A stretch of 31,840 bases of DNA from Thioglobus_C sp964448305 (GTDB lineage Bacteria > Pseudomonadota > Gammaproteobacteria > PS1 > Pseudothioglobaceae), in NCBI GenBank assembly GCA_964448305.1, contig CAYUWB010000013.1, forward strand, positions 1 through 31,840. Direction: 5' to 3'. Shown piece after piece: positions 30,963 to 31,840 of this stretch. Under the pieces are notes generated by a model. That model was not told the origin of the DNA. It was given only the letters and a program-made list of their open reading frames with translations, and made no database searches. The stretch's first letter is position 1; each line of letters starts with the position of its first letter. The position numbers and the translations under genes are program-made.

Positions 30963-31738
30963 GATCGGCATTCAATAAAGCTGCAAATGCATATGATGAT
31001 AACGCCTTTTTGCAAAAAGAAATCGCTACTCGTCTCGACGCAAAGCTCGATGTAATTGCTGGCAACACCAGCACCATTGTTGATCTTGGTGCTGGCACTG
31101 GTCTGCTTAGCCAACACTTAATTGAGCGCTTTCCAGATTCGCAGCTTATTTGCCTAGACTTCGCCCAAGCCTCTTTAAATAATAATCCTTCAAAAAACAA
31201 ACTGTGTGCCGATGCTTATCATCTACCTTTGGCTGACAATAGCGTTGACATGGTTATTTCCAGCCTGATGATGCAGTGGTGCCCTGATCTAAAGCAACTA
31301 TTCGCAGAGATCCACAGAGTACTTAAAAATGATGGATTATTTCTATTCTCTACCTTTGGCCCAGATACCCTAAAAGAGCTTAAAAAGAGCTGGTCAGTGG
31401 TCGATAACGACACTCATGTTAACACCTTTACCGACATGCACGATATTGGCGATCAAATGCTTGGTGCTGGTTTTCAATCACCAGTGATGGAAATGGAAAC
31501 CCTCACATTAACTTACCAAACCGTTACCGATCTTTTACGCGACCTTAAAGCCATCGGCGCACAAACCGTTGATGCTCGATCAAAATCTTTAATGGGCAAA
31601 GACAAGTTTCAACTCATGATCAAGATGTATGAATCTTATCGTACTGATGGCAAACTACCTGCGACTTATGAAGTGATTTATGGACATGCCTGGAAACGAA
31701 TGTCAACTATTGGAAAAATTGAAATAAGTAATAGTTAA
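30950..31738 (+). CDS. bioC: Malonyl-ACP O-methyltransferase BioC
   Basis: The 262-residue SAM-dependent methyltransferase caps malonyl-ACP as its methyl ester, so that fatty-acid synthesis can build the pimeloyl chain of biotin. Evidence is the N-terminal VRSAFNKAANAYDDNAFLQ, which is typical of BioC, then motif I IVDLGAGTGLLSQHL, MMQWCPDLKQLFAEIHRVLK, and FSTFGPDTLKEL. The ATG at 30950 lies within the end of znuA (13-base overlap in another frame), implying translational coupling. Other biotin genes are not in the window. Confidence 0.9.
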   Translation: MSSVRSAFNKAANAYDDNAFLQKEIATRLDAKLDVIAGNTSTIVDLGAGTGLLSQHLIERFPDSQLICLDFAQASLNNNPSKNKLCADAYHLPLADNSVDMVISSLMMQWCPDLKQLFAEIHRVLKNDGLFLFSTFGPDTLKELKKSWSVVDNDTHVNTFTDMHDIGDQMLGAGFQSPVMEMETLTLTYQTVTDLLRDLKAIGAQTVDARSKSLMGKDKFQLMIKMYESYRTDGKLPATYEVIYGHAWKRMSTIGKIEISNS

Positions 31739-31840
31739 AAAAATGCTTTCGGGGAGGGGCTTTCTCAATTTAAATCAAGAGAAATATATTGGAAATTTTC
31801 AAAATACAGCTAATTCTCAAGGAGGAAGGCCTTGCCTTCC
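31739..31840. other. Non-coding end of the window
   Basis: I see no gene here. A G-rich stretch with GGGGAGGGG lies at about 31750-31762. The final 17 bases form a perfect hairpin (GGAAGGC, loop CTT, GCCTTCC; 31824-31840) that may be the stem of a terminator or a repeat cut by the window edge. Confidence 0.5.

Noticed and set aside
31824..31840. Terminator for bioC
   Set aside because: A perfect hairpin is present but the window ends before any T-run could be seen, and it is 86 bases after the gene, so I report it only as an undefined hairpin.

Overview
The window looks like a chromosomal contig from an AT-rich gammaproteobacterium. Supporting arrangements are hisI-hisE-tatA-tatB-tatC, dapA-bamC, purM-purN-DUF3108 diverging from pgsA-hda, pyrH-frr, a fused CysG and a CcmF/CcmI pair. 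Gene style, small intergenic gaps and low GC would fit the SUP05/Thioglobus or thiotrophic-symbiont group, but that placement is inference from general resemblance. I see no phage, insertion sequence, CRISPR array or toxin cluster; nearly all sequence is core metabolism.

Layout. 1-2825: end of glutathione reductase, a secreted nuclease on the other strand, then the histidine/Tat operon. 2827-12640: a nitrogen-control region on the minus strand. It holds two paralogous glnK-amtB pairs, a NasT-like ANTAR antiterminator with a two-CBS-domain partner gene, and between the pairs a dapA-bamC-ligA-PDC-sensor block. 12637-18472: a tight minus-strand run tRNA-Leu(UAG)-serB-ccmF-ccmI-dapE-trmD. 18560-20655: DUF2892 membrane protein, cysG and a Cys-rich unknown. 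20663-24290: hda and pgsA diverging from purM-purN-DUF3108. 24273-28464: uvrA diverging from pyrH-frr. 28536-31738: a small secreted unknown, cmoB, a ZnuA-like zinc-binding protein interrupted by a 100-N assembly gap in a His/Asp/Glu repeat, and bioC overlapping its end. The last 100 bases hold no gene I recognise.

The most interesting reading is regulatory. Both glnK genes have a consensus-like promoter (TTGCAC-16-TATAAT and TTGCTT-16-TATAAT) and a leader that can fold into two adjacent hairpins with six-base loops carrying A at position 1 and G at position 4. Each pair is followed by an intrinsic-terminator-like hairpin before the Shine-Dalgarno. This is the RNA signature known for ANTAR-domain antiterminators (NasR, NasT and EutV type). 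In the 5.6 kb leader the 3' arm of the second hairpin is the same bases as the 5' arm of the terminator, so the two are mutually exclusive. An ANTAR protein is encoded directly downstream, after amtB and the CBS gene. The simplest model is that this NasT-like protein controls ammonium transport and PII by antitermination. Its receiver domain appears to lack the phosphoacceptor Asp and the conserved Lys, and no NasS sensor is present in the window, so what controls it is open; the adjacent CBS protein is a candidate.
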